A stretch of 64,000 bases of DNA. Origin: Flavobacteriales bacterium. GTDB taxonomy: Bacteria; Bacteroidota; Bacteroidia; CAIKAF01. A program made the position numbers and the translations under genes. The notes beneath the pieces were generated by a model. That model had not been told where the DNA came from and ran no database searches. It was given only the letters and a program-made list of their open reading frames with translations. Below, piece after piece: positions 62,401 through 64,000 of this stretch (position 1 is the first letter of the stretch; every line of letters starts with the position of its first letter). The stretch spans positions 62,001-126,000 of the forward strand of contig JAKRSD010000020.1 in NCBI GenBank assembly GCA_022402535.1, given 5' to 3'.

Positions 62401-63968
62401 GTAAACGAACATGCAGCTGAATTTCCTGAAGCATCAGTGGCTGTATAAGTAACCACAGTTACCCCTACAGGGAAGAAATCGCCGGGATTGTGGGTTGAAA
62501 CAAATGTAAATCCGGTATTGCAATTATCAGAAGCGGTTGGAGGAATCCATGAAACCTCAGCACCACATTCTCCTAAATCATTAGAAGTGACAATATTTGT
62601 CGGACAATCAACAATTACAGGAAGTTGAGTGTCATTTACTGTTACAGTAAATGAACATGTAACCGAATTACCTGCGGAATCAACAGCCGTATAAACAACC
62701 GTGGTAACTCCAATAGGAAATACATCACCAGGGTTGTGAGTGGATGTAAACGATGCTAAACCACAGTTATCGAAAGCCGTTGGTGCAACCCAAGTTACTA
62801 TAGCATTACACTGATCTGGATCATTTGAAACGCTAATATCAGAAGGACAACCCGAAATCACAGGAGGTACATTTTCAACAACAGTTACGTTGAAAGAACA
62901 AGTTGAAACATTGCCATATAAATCCGTAGCAGTGTATGTTACAGTTGTTGTTCCTACCGGGAAGAAGTCTCCACTATTGTGAGTTGCGCTCAATATAGCT
63001 CCTGAACAGTTATCTGAAACAGTAGGCACTGGCCAGAATACATTGGCACCGCACAACACAGGAGAAGTTGAAACTGTTACATTAGGCGGACACACTGTAA
63101 TTACAGGAGGAATCGTATCAACAATTTCAATAACAAATGAGCACGTAGTGGCATTCCCCTGTACATCAGTTCCAGTATATGTTACTGTGGTAAACCCAAC
63201 AGGGAAGCCCATTCCTGGTATGTGTGTTGATGTGACAGTTAAGCCGGGACAATTGTCTGTAAACACAGGAGGAACCCAAGAAACTGTAGCTCCGCAGGTG
63301 AAGAAAGTTGCAGATACAGAAATCGTATCTGTCGGACATCCTGTTACGGCTGGAAACTCCACATCATTAACCGTAACCGTAAAGCTACACTGAGCAATAT
63401 TGCCAGCAGCATCTGTAGCCGTGTAGGTAACTGTAGAAGTTCCAACTGGGAAGAAGTCTCCAGGATTGAAGTTTGATGTTAAAGTAACTATGCTACAATT
63501 GTCTGTTGCTGTTGGTGGTGTCCATGTTACGGAAGCTCCACACAATGAAGAATCATTGGGAACTACAATATCAGTAGGACAATCCAAGATAACTGGAAGC
63601 TGATTTTCCGTTACTGTAACCGTAAAGGAACAGTTTGTTACATTTCCTGCTGAATCAACAGCTGTATAGACAACAGTAGTAACCCCAACAGGGAATACAT
63701 CTCCCGAATTGTGAGTTGATGTAAATGAAGCTAATCCACAGTTATCAGAAGCTGTAGGCGCAATCCAATTTACAATAGCATTACACGAATCTAAGTCGTT
63801 TGCAACAACAATATTCGAAGGACAGCCAAAAATTATTGGTGCTTGACTATCCGTTACAGTTACAGTAAAGCTGCATGTTACGATATTGTTAGATGCATCT
63901 GTAGCAGTATAGGTTACTGTTGTACTTCCAATAGGGAAGAAATCACCACTATTATGGGTAGATGTCAA
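59475..63968 (-). CDS. Giant HYR-repeat / SprB-like surface protein with gliding-motility-type C-terminal domain; 5' end outside window
   Basis: About 15 tandem HYR units (e.g. [18 protein letters not shown]...[24 protein letters not shown]), two SprB-like units, then [33 protein letters not shown]...[12 protein letters not shown]. Coding frame appears to continue past the window edge. Confidence 0.93.
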   Translation of the reverse strand: [1497 protein letters not shown]

Positions 63969-64000
63969 CAGAACGCCTGGGCAATTATCAATTGCAGAAG

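Noticed and set aside
59475-63968. Regular ~250-bp tandem periodicity resembling a repeat array
   Set aside because: Repeats are coding HYR protein units with synonymous drift in one long minus-strand ORF, not CRISPR or satellite DNA.

Overview
The window is a 64 kb Bacteroidetes-type chromosome segment. Lineage evidence: PorP/SprF plus gliding C-terminal-domain proteins, type IX secretion-style sorting domains, TAnnTTTG-like -7 boxes and a fused MMPL/acyltransferase/methyltransferase. Housekeeping genes make up most of it (metH N-terminal part, lipB, an RsmF-like methyltransferase, a LytS/LytTR pair, dtd, ABC-F, ridA, an M16 peptidase, wecB, fumC, dcd, pfkA, rsmG, a TPP riboswitch with a TonB receptor, ribF, atpD/atpC). 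Several short, AT-rich accessory islands interrupt this backbone: (i) a stand-alone RloC-like AAA_13 anticodon-nuclease candidate (15.4-17.9 kb); (ii) an FtsZ-like GTPase-domain protein with what looks like a Tat signal peptide and no T7-loop half, next to a class III Fic protein (18.2-19.5 kb); (iii) an apparently decayed Dnd phosphorothioation island (34.6-38.9 kb) with a dndC 5' fragment, an SBD-HNH-type restriction gene, overlapping small ORFs, a KilA-N gene, an unlisted small HTH ORF, a cysteine desulfurase, and a perfect 32-bp palindrome whose near-copy lies upstream of the KilA-N gene; (iv) an AAA ATPase plus TOPRIM-like (DUF4276-like) gene pair between fumC and dcd (44.4-46.1 kb). Two dispersed intergenic repeat families are visible. 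The right edge is inside a giant HYR-repeat surface protein gene. All family assignments come from reading motifs by eye; no database search was run.
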